From assembly GCA_039816045.1 (NCBI GenBank), contig JBCBYB010000007.1, positions 97,251 to 161,250 on the forward strand: 64,000 nucleotides of DNA. The letters are read 5' to 3'. Positions 50,202 to 58,306 of the stretch are shown piece after piece. The notes under the pieces are model-generated. The model saw nothing but the letters and a program-made list of their open reading frames with translations. It searched no databases and was not told the DNA's origin. Each line of letters begins with the position of its first letter. Position 1 is the stretch's first letter. Made by a program: the position numbers and the translations under genes. The stretch comes from Thermohalobaculum sp039816045. GTDB taxonomy: Bacteria > Pseudomonadota > Alphaproteobacteria > Rhodobacterales > Rhodobacteraceae.

Positions 50202-51237
50202 TGTCGGCCTCCAGAGCGAGTGGCTCGACGGCGGTGCCGGGCGGGTTCGGGCGATTGTCGACCCAGACCAAGCCCTCGGACAGGCGCAGGTGATAGGTCG
50301 GCACTGTCTCGGTAAAGGGAGCAGGCGAGCGGCCATCCTCCAGCTGATACTGGAACCCGTGCCAAGGGCAGGTCACGCAGCCGCCGATAACCCGTCCTTC
50401 GCCCAGGGGCCCGTTCTGATGCGCGCAGGCGTTGGAGATGGCGGAGAGCCGGCCCTTATGGCGGAACACGGCCACCCGTTCGCCGGTGGTCAGATGGGCG
50501 ATCCGGGCCTCGCTCTCGGGGATCTCGTCCGGCGGACAAACCGGCTCCCAGCGGCCATCGGGGGCGGCCGCCAGCGCAGGCGCCTCGCGGGCCGCCCAGT
50601 GCAGAGCCGCGACGAGCCCCGCCGAGAGCCCGACGGCAACGGCGAACAGCGGGTTTGTCTGATCCTGCAGCGCACCGAAGGCCACATGGCCCACCACCGC
50701 TGCATAGGCCGGATAGATCAGCATATGCAGCGCCTTCCAGACCGGAGCGCCAAGGAAGGACAGCCAGACATCATGGCTGGTTGTGGCGAGGACCGCGAGC
50801 ACCAGCAGCGCGAAGAGCCCAAGCACCTCGAACGGGAAGCCGACGCCCATGCCGAAGGAGGTGTTTGCGACCAGAAGGCCTTGCGCTTTCGAGAGCTCGG
50901 AGAAGGCAAAGTACCAGTCGAGCACAAATCCGGCATGGGCAAGCGCGACGAGACAGGTCATCACGCCGAAATGGCGCCGGTTGTACAAGAGCGGAAGCCA
51001 GCGCCGGTCGAGCCGGGCAAGCGGTCCGATGCAGAGAATCACGGTCAGCATGAAGAACGCGCAACTGCCGAAGGCGCGGGCCCGCAGAATGGCGGTGTCG
51101 ACGGGGCGGGTCACCTCGGTCCAGCCGGGCGCCCAGTGCAAGAAGGCGGCAATGTAGACGAAAACCGCCCCAAGCAGGACCGCGTCGTACACCCATTTCG
51201 AGCGGTTCCACTGGACTGGGATAAAGGCGACGCTCAT
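50188..51237 (-). CDS. ferric reductase-like membrane cytochrome fused to a Rieske domain
   Basis: A 349-residue fusion. Six predicted helices span about 17-214. His pairs H89/H101 and H171/H184 are spaced 12 and 13, as in the b-haem sites of ferric-reductase-like domains. A Rieske [2Fe-2S] domain follows at 235-330, with C271-x-H273 and C290-x2-H293. No flavin or NADPH domain is present, so electrons must come from quinol or a partner rather than NADPH. It is the core of an unnamed four-gene unit preceding modABC. The frame extends upstream, but the domain starts at 51237. Confidence 0.82.
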   Translation of the reverse strand: MSVAFIPVQWNRSKWVYDAVLLGAVFVYIAAFLHWAPGWTEVTRPVDTAILRARAFGSCAFFMLTVILCIGPLARLDRRWLPLLYNRRHFGVMTCLVALAHAGFVLDWYFAFSELSKAQGLLVANTSFGMGVGFPFEVLGLFALLVLAVLATTSHDVWLSFLGAPVWKALHMLIYPAYAAVVGHVAFGALQDQTNPLFAVAVGLSAGLVAALHWAAREAPALAAAPDGRWEPVCPPDEIPESEARIAHLTTGERVAVFRHKGRLSAISNACAHQNGPLGEGRVIGGCVTCPWHGFQYQLEDGRSPAPFTETVPTYHLRLSEGLVWVDNRPNPPGTAVEPLALEADNENA

Positions 51238-51263
51238 TGGCTTTCTCCCGCAGGAGGAGCGAT

Positions 51264-51629
51264 CTAGAGCGGCGCGCGCTCGAGAGGCCCGGCGGTCCTG
51301 AGCATCAGCCCTGCAACCAGGATTGCCGGGAGTGCGATGGACAGCACCAGCCATATCCGCCCGTGCCACGCGCGTGGAGGCCGGTGGCGCGAGAGCGGAT
51401 CGACGCTGCCAGTTTCGAGCCACAACCAGCGCCCAAGCACCAGGGGCCAGAGAAGTGCTATCCCAGGCACCATCAGCGGGCGAAACGCATAGGCGCCGCG
51501 GGCGTTCGGCTCGACCCGGTCGATCCCCCACAGCAAGAACACCACAGCCACAGCGAGCCCACACCACATCCAGGCGCTCGCCAGCCAAAGAACGCTGTCT
51601 ACCGTGGCCAAGGTGTCGGGGCTCACCAT
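51264..51629 (-). CDS. small three-helix membrane protein, first gene of the redox module
   Basis: A 121-residue protein with three predicted helices (about 10-34, 49-68, 91-111), Trp-rich loops and no Cys. I recognise no family. It is the first gene of the minus-strand run that continues with the Rieske fusion 26 bases later, then two further membrane proteins and modABC. It diverges from the carnitine run. It may be an anchor subunit of the redox complex. Confidence 0.65.
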   Translation of the reverse strand: MVSPDTLATVDSVLWLASAWMWCGLAVAVVFLLWGIDRVEPNARGAYAFRPLMVPGIALLWPLVLGRWLWLETGSVDPLSRHRPPRAWHGRIWLVLSIALPAILVAGLMLRTAGPLERAPL

Positions 51630-51798
51630 CGGTCGTCTCCGCAATTCCGTGCCGTTCTCTATACCGATCCGGGGCACGCCTGTCTGTTCACTTTCTGGCC
51701 GCTCAGCGGTTGACGTTTCCAGTCTATGACATGCCGTTTCGGGCGGGAATGTACGGGGCGGAGCGGGCATGGTCCGCAAATCGCAAAGGAGGTGCTCC

Positions 51799-52716
51799 AT
51801 GCCGCTCGAGATGAACCAAGAGGTGTTCGTGACCTGCGCCGTCACAGGCTCCGGAGGCACCCAGGACAAGAGCCCCCATGTGCCGCGCACACCAAAGGAG
51901 ATCGCCGACAGCGCGATCGCCGCGGCGAAAGCGGGCGCCGCCGTGGTGCACTGCCATGTGCGCGATCCCGAGACCGGGAAACCTTGCCGCGACGGTGCGC
52001 TGTTTCGCGAGGTCACCGAGCGGATCCGCGACAGCGATACGGATTGCGTGTTGAATCTGACCGCCGGCATGGGCGGGGACATGGTCTTCGGCTCGGCCGA
52101 GGCGCCTCTGCCAGTCAACGATGGCGCGACCGATATGGCCGGCGCGTCGGAGCGGATCGCCCATGTGATCGATTGCCGGCCGGAGATCTGCACGCTCGAT
52201 TGTGGCACCATGAACTTCGCCGAGGCCGACTATGTGATGACAAACACGCCCGGCATGCTGCGGGCTATGGCGGCGGGGATGGCGGCCTCTGGCGTGCGGA
52301 TCGAGATCGAAGCCTTCGACACGGGCCATCTCTGGTTTGCACGGGAGCTGGTGCGGGAGGGGACAATCCCGGAGCCGGTGCTCGTGCAGCTCTGCATGGG
52401 GGTGCCCTGGGGTGCGCCGGATGATCTCAACACCTTCCTGGCGATGGTGAACAACGTGCCCGCCGATTGGACCTGGTCGGCGTTCTCGATCGGGCGCAAC
52501 GAGATGCCCTATGTGGCCGCGGCGGTGCTGGCGGGCGGGAATGTGCGCGTCGGGCTCGAAGACAATCTCTATCTCGAAAGGGGCGTGCTCGCGCGCAATG
52601 AGCAGTTAGTGGAGAAGGCCGTCGGCATCATCGAGGCGATGGGCGCCCGGGTCATCGGGCCCCAGGAGGTGCGGGCCCGGCTGATGCTCGAGAAGCGCGC
52701 GCCGATGCCTGCTTGA
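51799..52716 (+). CDS. BKACE family 3-dehydrocarnitine cleavage enzyme
   Basis: A 305-residue beta-keto acid cleavage enzyme. The zinc-binding HCHVRDP motif lies near residue 49, with LNLTAGMGG and the substrate-side IEIEAFDTGHLW following. BKACE enzymes combine a beta-keto acid with acetyl-CoA, giving acetoacetate and a new acyl-CoA. Next to a carnitine dehydrogenase the substrate is almost certainly 3-dehydrocarnitine, and the product betainyl-CoA. AAAGGAGG at ideal spacing fixes the ATG at 51799. First gene of the carnitine run. Confidence 0.9.
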   Translation: MPLEMNQEVFVTCAVTGSGGTQDKSPHVPRTPKEIADSAIAAAKAGAAVVHCHVRDPETGKPCRDGALFREVTERIRDSDTDCVLNLTAGMGGDMVFGSAEAPLPVNDGATDMAGASERIAHVIDCRPEICTLDCGTMNFAEADYVMTNTPGMLRAMAAGMAASGVRIEIEAFDTGHLWFARELVREGTIPEPVLVQLCMGVPWGAPDDLNTFLAMVNNVPADWTWSAFSIGRNEMPYVAAAVLAGGNVRVGLEDNLYLERGVLARNEQLVEKAVGIIEAMGARVIGPQEVRARLMLEKRAPMPA

Positions 52717-52758
52717 GATGGCGGAAGGAGCAGTGGCAACGGCGTGGGCCGAGGCGGG

Positions 52759-52876
52759 CTTGGCTCGGAGCCAAGACGGCCCGTCGGGGGCATCGAGCCC
52801 CCTCCGGCCCGCTGTCGGCTTCGCCGCCAGGGGCGCCTCCCTTCGCAGGCAAACCCTGGGTGTCGCGGGGGCTCGA
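52759..52876 (+). promoter_or_regulatory. mutually exclusive hairpins before the small membrane gene
   Basis: Three stems: CTTGGCT/AGCCAAG (52759-52775); GGGGGC/GCCCCC (52786-52802); and TCGAGCCCCC (52793-52802) with GGGGGCTCGA (52867-52876). The last two share the same GCCCCC and cannot form together. The downstream arm ends five bases before the ATG at 52882 and covers its only G-rich ribosome site. The region has the look of an intergenic palindromic element or a translational switch. Confidence 0.5.
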
Positions 52877-52881
52877 GACTG

Positions 52882-53238
52882 ATGGGTGGTCTGCTGATCG
52901 CACTCCTGGGCATTCCGTTCGCGATCTTTGCGCTCGCGATGGTGCCAGGACGCTGGATCTGGTGGGGTTTGCTTGCAAGCGCCTGGGTTGGCTATGCGGT
53001 GTGGGTTTGGGCTACCCGCTTCGCTGGGCCCCCTCCGGCGGGTTCGGGACTGGGATATGCGCTCGAGCAGGCCTTCTTGGCCGTTTATGGCTGGGTTGGT
53101 GCGGTTGGCCTCGTTGGGCGAGCGGTGCTGATCGCTCAGCGGCGCCAACCGCTTGGCTCGGGGCGGGGCCCGATGGTGGTCGCGGCTGCGATCGCGTTTG
53201 CCCCGCCGCTGATCATGGTCACGGGTTACTGGCAATGA
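52882..53238 (+). CDS. small membrane protein between the two carnitine genes
   Basis: A 118-residue protein with three predicted helices (about 2-20, 25-43, 60-80), a basic cytoplasmic segment (AQRRQPLGSGRGP) and a final helix near the C-terminus. No family is recognised. It is seven bases upstream of the dehydrogenase gene, so it is surely co-transcribed with it. A role in uptake or in anchoring enzymes is only a guess. The upstream frame is open through a hairpin region with no start signal. Confidence 0.6.
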   Translation: MGGLLIALLGIPFAIFALAMVPGRWIWWGLLASAWVGYAVWVWATRFAGPPPAGSGLGYALEQAFLAVYGWVGAVGLVGRAVLIAQRRQPLGSGRGPMVVAAAIAFAPPLIMVTGYWQ

Positions 53239-53245
53239 GGATGGA

Positions 53246-54715
53246 ATGACGCACCTTACGCAAGCGGCGATCATTGGGGGCGGCGTCATCGGGGGCGGAT
53301 GGCTTGCTCGGCTGACAGAGAACGGTGTGCCTGTTCGGATCTTTGATCCCGACCCGGAGGCGCCTCGCAAGCTGGCGGCGGTGCTCGAAGCCGCAGAGCG
53401 TGCGGCTGCCAGGTTGACTGCAGCGCCTCGGCCGGCGGACGCGCGATGGGAGCTGGTCGGATCCGTGGCCGAGGCCGCCGAGGGCGCGGATCTGATTGTC
53501 GAGGCCGTGCCGGAGCGGCTTGACGTTAAACGTGCGGTCTATGCGGAGATCGAGACGGTGAACCGCACGGGCGTGATCGCGTCCTCGACCTCCGGGATCA
53601 TGCCGAGCGATCTGCAGGCAGAGTTGGAAGCGCCGGAACGCTTGATCGTCGCGCACCCGTTCAACCCCGTCTACTTGCTGCCGCTGGTGGAGCTTGTGGC
53701 GGGCAAAGCGACGGATCCGACCTGGATCGAGTGGGCCAAGGGGGTTTACGCGGGTCTTGGCATGCATCCGCTCCATTGCCGGGTCGAGATCGAAGGGTTC
53801 CTGTCGGACCGCCTGCAGGAGGCGTTGTGGCGTGAGGCCCTCTGGCTGCTGCACGACGATGTGGCGACCGCGGCCGAGATCGATGCGGCGATCGCCTATG
53901 GTCCAGGGCTCCGCTGGGCTCAGATGGGGACGATGCAGACGTTCCACCTGGCGGGCGGCGAGGGCGGCATGCGCGCGATGCTGGCGATGTTCGGGCCTTG
54001 TCTCAAATGGCCGTGGACCAAGCTGATGGAGGTGCCAGAGCTCACCCAAGGGTTCATCGACAAGGTCGGCGATCAGTGCGAGGTGCAGGCCGATGGCCTC
54101 TCGCCGCGGGATCTCGAACGGGTGCGGGACGACAACCTTGTTGCCATCCTTCAGGCCCTCAAAGGCAACCGTTGGGGGGCGGGACAGACGCTCGCGAGCT
54201 TCGAAGCGGCGTTGTATGACCGGGCAGGGGCGCCTGAGGCCCCGGATCTGGCGCAGCCCTTCGAGACGGCAGCCCGCGTGGTGCCGGGGGACTGGTGCGA
54301 CTACAACGGCCATATGAACGAGAGCCGCTATGGCCAGATGTTCTCGGATGCGGCCGATGGCACGATGCGATTGATCGGGGCGGACCAAGCCTATATCGAC
54401 CGCGGGCTGAGTTACTTCACCGTAGAGATCCACATCCGCTTCCTCGAGGAGGCGCGGGTCGGGGACGCGATGCGGGTGACGACGCAGGTGCTCGAAGGGG
54501 CTGGAAAAAAGATGCGTCTGTTCCACGCTCTCTGGCACTCTGACGGGCGGCTGCTGGCGACGGGTGAGCAGATGCTGATCCATGTGAGCCTCGAGACCCG
54601 GGCCGCTTGTGTGCCGGAGGACGCTGTAGCGGACCGGTTGGCCGAGATTGCGGCGCGCCATGCGGATCTGCCGCTGCCGGAGGGCGCTGGCCGTGGCATC
54701 GGTGCACCGCGATGA
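53246..54715 (+). CDS. lcdH: L-carnitine 3-dehydrogenase fused to betainyl-CoA thioesterase
   Basis: A 489-residue bifunctional enzyme. Residues 1-315 are a 3-hydroxyacyl-CoA-dehydrogenase-like module with NAD loop IIGGGVIGGGWLAR, STSGIMPS and HPFNPVYLLPLVE, oxidising carnitine to 3-dehydrocarnitine. Residues 340-480 are a hotdog thioesterase with DYNGHMNESRYGQ, expected to hydrolyse betainyl-CoA to betaine and CoA. This fusion is known in Rhodobacterales; Pseudomonas encodes the parts separately. It acts with the BKACE enzyme upstream in carnitine breakdown. Confidence 0.93.
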   Translation: MTHLTQAAIIGGGVIGGGWLARLTENGVPVRIFDPDPEAPRKLAAVLEAAERAAARLTAAPRPADARWELVGSVAEAAEGADLIVEAVPERLDVKRAVYAEIETVNRTGVIASSTSGIMPSDLQAELEAPERLIVAHPFNPVYLLPLVELVAGKATDPTWIEWAKGVYAGLGMHPLHCRVEIEGFLSDRLQEALWREALWLLHDDVATAAEIDAAIAYGPGLRWAQMGTMQTFHLAGGEGGMRAMLAMFGPCLKWPWTKLMEVPELTQGFIDKVGDQCEVQADGLSPRDLERVRDDNLVAILQALKGNRWGAGQTLASFEAALYDRAGAPEAPDLAQPFETAARVVPGDWCDYNGHMNESRYGQMFSDAADGTMRLIGADQAYIDRGLSYFTVEIHIRFLEEARVGDAMRVTTQVLEGAGKKMRLFHALWHSDGRLLATGEQMLIHVSLETRAACVPEDAVADRLAEIAARHADLPLPEGAGRGIGAPR

Positions 54716-54856
54716 GCCGCGCCTGCGCCGCTCGACCGGGCGCCGCGTCTGCCGGTGCGCCCCTGGCGCCGTTCCACCCGCGGCGGGTTGCACCGAGAGC
54801 GCATGTGGCAGCGACGCAGGATGGCTGGCGTCGCGCATCCACACGGTCCCGATAGG

Positions 54857-55621
54857 ATGACAGACATGCGGGTTCTCGTAACGGCAGGTGCCTCTGGCAT
54901 TGGGCGTGCCATGGCTGGCGCGTTTGCTTCGGCGGGAGCGCGGGTTTGGGTCACGGATGTGGACCCGGCCGCTTTGGACGCGCTCCCGCCTGGGGTCCGG
55001 GGCAGTTGCGTCGATGCGACGGACGAGGCAGCGATGGCAGGGTTGTTCGCCGAGCTTGCAGCGGCCTGGGGCGGTCTCGATGCGCTCTGTGCCAATGCCG
55101 GAATTGCGGGGCCGACGGCGCCGGTAGAGGCGATCGCGCTTGAGGATTGGCGGCGTTGCGTCTCCGTGAACCTTGAAGGCGCGTTCCTCGCGGCGAAATA
55201 TGCGGCGCCCGTGATGAAGGCGCAGGGTGCTGGGTCGATCGTTCTTACCTCCTCCACGGCGGGGATCTATGGCTACCCAAACCGTGCGCCCTACGCGGCT
55301 GCGAAATGGGGCGTGATCGGGTTGATGAAGACGCTCGCAATGGAGCTTGGTCCCTTTGGGATCCGGGCCAATGCGGTCTGTCCCGGAGCGGTCGAGGGAC
55401 CGCGGATGGAGGCCGTTGTCGTTCGCGAGGCTGCGGCAAAAGGGATGACGCCGGAGGCTGTCCGTGCGGGTTACGCTGCAGGCACGTCGATGCGCTCTTG
55501 GGTGACGGCAGACGATGTGGCGGCTATGGCTGTGTTTCTCGCCTCGCCAGCGGCGCGGCTGGTCTCCGGCCAGGTGATCGCCGTCGATGGGCACACAGAA
55601 AACCCGGATCCGAAGGTGTGA
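54857..55621 (+). CDS. SDR family oxidoreductase of the carnitine run
   Basis: A 254-residue classical SDR with TAGASGIG at the N-terminus, CANAGIAG, catalytic Ser in TSSTAGIYG, and Tyr-Lys in YAAAKWGVIG (near residue 154), so it is active-site complete. The start at 54857 follows a run of palindromes in the 140-base gap after lcdH, including GCGACGC/GCGTCGC at 54811-54834. Its place inside a carnitine cluster suggests a dehydrogenase for a related substrate such as D-carnitine, but sequence alone does not show this. Confidence 0.85.
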   Translation: MTDMRVLVTAGASGIGRAMAGAFASAGARVWVTDVDPAALDALPPGVRGSCVDATDEAAMAGLFAELAAAWGGLDALCANAGIAGPTAPVEAIALEDWRRCVSVNLEGAFLAAKYAAPVMKAQGAGSIVLTSSTAGIYGYPNRAPYAAAKWGVIGLMKTLAMELGPFGIRANAVCPGAVEGPRMEAVVVREAAAKGMTPEAVRAGYAAGTSMRSWVTADDVAAMAVFLASPAARLVSGQVIAVDGHTENPDPKV

Positions 55622-55622
55622 C

Positions 55623-56093
55623 ATGGGACGTCGAAGATCACCGCGACCGACCGACGAGTTCATGTCCGCGGACTGGATCGGAGTGGCCATCGTCGCAGGA
55701 TTATCGGCCCCGGCGCTGATGGGAGCGGTTACCGGGTTGGCCATCGGGGCCTTCAACGGTTCCCCGGTCTCTCCCCTCACAGCCATGGCCATGTCCGTCT
55801 TGTTCCTCGTCGTTGGAGGCATCCCCAGCATTCTCGTGGCGTTTGCTGGTGCGAAGATCCTCGCAAGTCTGAGCACAGCGCTTGAGGAAGACATGCCCTT
55901 GACCGGTAGCGTTCTGGGCGGCCTCTTGGGCATCGTTGCGTTTGCTCTCGTTGTGCCAAGCATTGGGGAAAACCACCTGCTGGTGTCGGTCGTTGCCGGC
56001 TTCCCGACCGGCGCAGTTTCAGCCCGCATCGGCTTGTTGGCCGGGCAATATCGCGGCGGCGGGCGATCCGAGGAGGAGACCAAAACACCATGA
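55623..56093 (+). CDS. hypothetical four-helix membrane protein
   Basis: A 156-residue protein with four predicted helices (residues 18-40, 52-75, 87-110 and 115-135 approximately) and charged ends. No family is recognised. The ATG at 55623 directly follows the SDR stop; an internal ATG at 55662 is also possible. It overlaps the acyl-CoA dehydrogenase gene by four bases (ATGA), so it is translated. It could be a permease-like or sensor component of the carnitine unit. Confidence 0.6.
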   Translation: MGRRRSPRPTDEFMSADWIGVAIVAGLSAPALMGAVTGLAIGAFNGSPVSPLTAMAMSVLFLVVGGIPSILVAFAGAKILASLSTALEEDMPLTGSVLGGLLGIVAFALVVPSIGENHLLVSVVAGFPTGAVSARIGLLAGQYRGGGRSEEETKTP

Positions 56094-57286
56094 ACCAGCA
56101 CGAGACGGAGATCACGGCGGCGGGGCTCGGCTTCGGGCTGTCGGAGGAGCAGGAGATGATCGTCTCGACGGTCCGCGATTTCGTGGAACGCGAGATCTAT
56201 CCCCATGAGGACATGGTGGAGCGCACCGGCGTCGTACCGGACGAAATCGGTGCCGAGATTAAGCGTAAGTGCTTGGAGATGGGGTTCTACGCCTGCAACT
56301 TCCCCGAAGACGTCGGCGGCGCGGGGCTCTCACACCTGGACTTTGCCCTGGTGGAGCGGGAGCTTGGCCGCGGCTCGATGGCGCTCACGCATTTCTTCGG
56401 GCGCCCGCAGAACATCCTGATGGCCTGCGAGGGTGAGCAGCGGGAACGCTACCTGCTGCCCGCCGTGCGGGGCGAGCGGATGGACGCACTGGCGATGACC
56501 GAGCCGGATGCGGGCTCCGATGTCCGCGGCATGAAGTGCATGGCTCGCCGCGATGGCGGCGACTGGGTTGTGAACGGCACCAAGCATTTCATTTCCGGCG
56601 CCGAACACGCCGATTTCGTGATTGTCTTCGTTGCGACCGGTGAGGACGACACGCCGAAGGGTCCGAAGAAGCGCATCACCTGTTTCCTGGTCGACCGCGG
56701 GCATCCCGGCTTCGAGATCGCGGACGGGTACGAGAGCGTCTCCCACCGCGGCTACAAGAACATGATCCTGCGCTTTGACGATTGCCGGCTGCCCGACAGC
56801 GCGGTGCTCGGCGCGGTCGATGGCGGGTTCGCGGTGATGAATGAGTGGCTCTATGCGACGCGGATCACTGTGGCGACCATGTCCGTGGGTCGGGCGCGGC
56901 GGGTCTTCGACATGGCGCTCGCTTATGCCGCCGAGCGCGAGCAGTTCGGACAGAAGATCGGCAAGTTCCAGGGCGTCAGCTTCAAGCTCGCGGATATGGT
57001 GACGGAAATCGACGCGGCGGACTGGATGACGCTGGCCTCGGCCTGGCGGCTCGATCGCGGCCTGCCGGCCAACCGGGAGATCGCGAGCGCCAAGCTTTAC
57101 GCCTCCGAGATGCTCGCGCGGGTGACCGACGAGGCGCTGCAGATCTATGGCGGGATGGGGCTCATGTCGGACCTGCCAATCGCGCGCTTCTGGCGGGACG
57201 CGCGGGTCGAGCGGATCTGGGACGGCACCTCGGAGATCCAGCGCCACATCATCAGCCGGGAGCTGCTGCGACCGCTGGGCGCCTGA
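56090..57286 (+). CDS. acyl-CoA dehydrogenase family protein
   Basis: A 398-residue flavoprotein with the N-terminal helical domain, the FAD motif ALAMTEPDAGSDV near residue 140 and the C-terminal QIYGGMGLMSDLP. At the position where medium-chain enzymes carry the catalytic Glu (YEGTS), this protein has Asp (IWDGTSEIQR). It should oxidise an acyl-CoA, passing electrons to ETF. In a carnitine neighbourhood the acyl group could derive from acylcarnitine side chains or crotonobetaine. It is coupled by ATGA to the preceding membrane protein gene. Confidence 0.87.
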   Translation: MNQHETEITAAGLGFGLSEEQEMIVSTVRDFVEREIYPHEDMVERTGVVPDEIGAEIKRKCLEMGFYACNFPEDVGGAGLSHLDFALVERELGRGSMALTHFFGRPQNILMACEGEQRERYLLPAVRGERMDALAMTEPDAGSDVRGMKCMARRDGGDWVVNGTKHFISGAEHADFVIVFVATGEDDTPKGPKKRITCFLVDRGHPGFEIADGYESVSHRGYKNMILRFDDCRLPDSAVLGAVDGGFAVMNEWLYATRITVATMSVGRARRVFDMALAYAAEREQFGQKIGKFQGVSFKLADMVTEIDAADWMTLASAWRLDRGLPANREIASAKLYASEMLARVTDEALQIYGGMGLMSDLPIARFWRDARVERIWDGTSEIQRHIISRELLRPLGA

Positions 57287-57516
57287 GACCCTGGTTGGTC
57301 GAAGCGAGCGCAGCGTAGAACCCGTCGGAAGTCCCGATGTGGATCGCCGGCGGGGACGATCGCTGCTCGGCTTTCGCACGCGCGGCCCGGGCACAAGACT
57401 TGGTGCAAGGTCCTCCACATCTGTGCTTGCCTGACGGGCTGCTATGGTTTCGCGCTTTACGTGGGACCGGATACACGACAGTCTCGCGCGCCTGATCCAA
57501 GGCAAAGGGACATGGC

Positions 57517-58299
57517 ATGCAGACCAAGATCATCGACGGAGTGGTGATCCATTACCGAGTGGAAGGGCCGCAGGATGGCCCGGTGCTGGTGTTCTCGAAC
57601 TCGCTTGCGACGGATTTCCGGATTTGGGACCCGTTGCTGCCGCATCTCCCCGCGGGCTGGCGCATCGTCCGCTATGACAAACGCGGCCACGGGCTGTCGG
57701 ACTGCCCGCCGGGGCCTTGGAGCATCGAAGACCATATGCGGGATCTCGCCGGGTTGTTGGATACGCTTGAGATCAAAAGCGCGGTTGTGTGCGGGCTCTC
57801 GGTCGGTGGGATGATCGCACAGGCACTGGCCTCGGCGCGGCCTGATCTCACGCGCGCGATGATCCTTTGCGACACCGGAGCGGTTATCGGCTCAGAGGAG
57901 ATCTGGAATTGCCGGATCGCGCAGATCGAGGCCGGTGGGATGGATGCCGTACTCGATGCGACTATGGAGCGTTGGTTCACCGCCCCGTTCCGAGCCGACG
58001 CCGCCCGGCTGGCCCCTTGGCGAAACATGGTGGCAGTGGCGCGGCCCGAAGGCTACATCCGGACGTCCGAGGCGATCCGTGACGCCGATTTCCGCGCAAG
58101 CACGGCAGCGTTGCGGCTCCCCTGTCTCGCCATCAGCGGCGATGAAGACAAGGCGACTCCGCCGGAAGCGCTCCGTGAGACGGCGGCGCTCATTCCGGAC
58201 AGCGAATTCGCCCTGATACAGCAAGCCGGGCATATCCCATGTGTCGAGCAGCCCGAGCGCCTCGGGGCGTCGATCACGGCATTCCTGGACAAGCTCTAG
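57517..58299 (+). CDS. pcaD: 3-oxoadipate enol-lactonase-like hydrolase
   Basis: A 260-residue alpha/beta hydrolase matching PcaD throughout: NSLATDFRIWDPLLP, nucleophile motif CGLSVGGMIAQ (near residue 92), and the final His in QAGHIPCVEQP. PcaD opens 3-oxoadipate enol-lactone in the beta-ketoadipate pathway. No other pca gene is near, so it may serve a relocated pathway or a related lactone here. It is 230 bases after the acyl-CoA dehydrogenase, a gap in which I see no gene, and it converges on gntR with a seven-base gap. Confidence 0.85.
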   Translation: MQTKIIDGVVIHYRVEGPQDGPVLVFSNSLATDFRIWDPLLPHLPAGWRIVRYDKRGHGLSDCPPGPWSIEDHMRDLAGLLDTLEIKSAVVCGLSVGGMIAQALASARPDLTRAMILCDTGAVIGSEEIWNCRIAQIEAGGMDAVLDATMERWFTAPFRADAARLAPWRNMVAVARPEGYIRTSEAIRDADFRASTAALRLPCLAISGDEDKATPPEALRETAALIPDSEFALIQQAGHIPCVEQPERLGASITAFLDKL

Positions 58300-58306
58300 T
58301 GGACAC

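Noticed and set aside
53219..56206. A 995-codon antisense open frame across the carnitine run
   Set aside because: The plus-strand genes carry clear catalytic motifs; the antisense frame is explained by GC-rich third positions.
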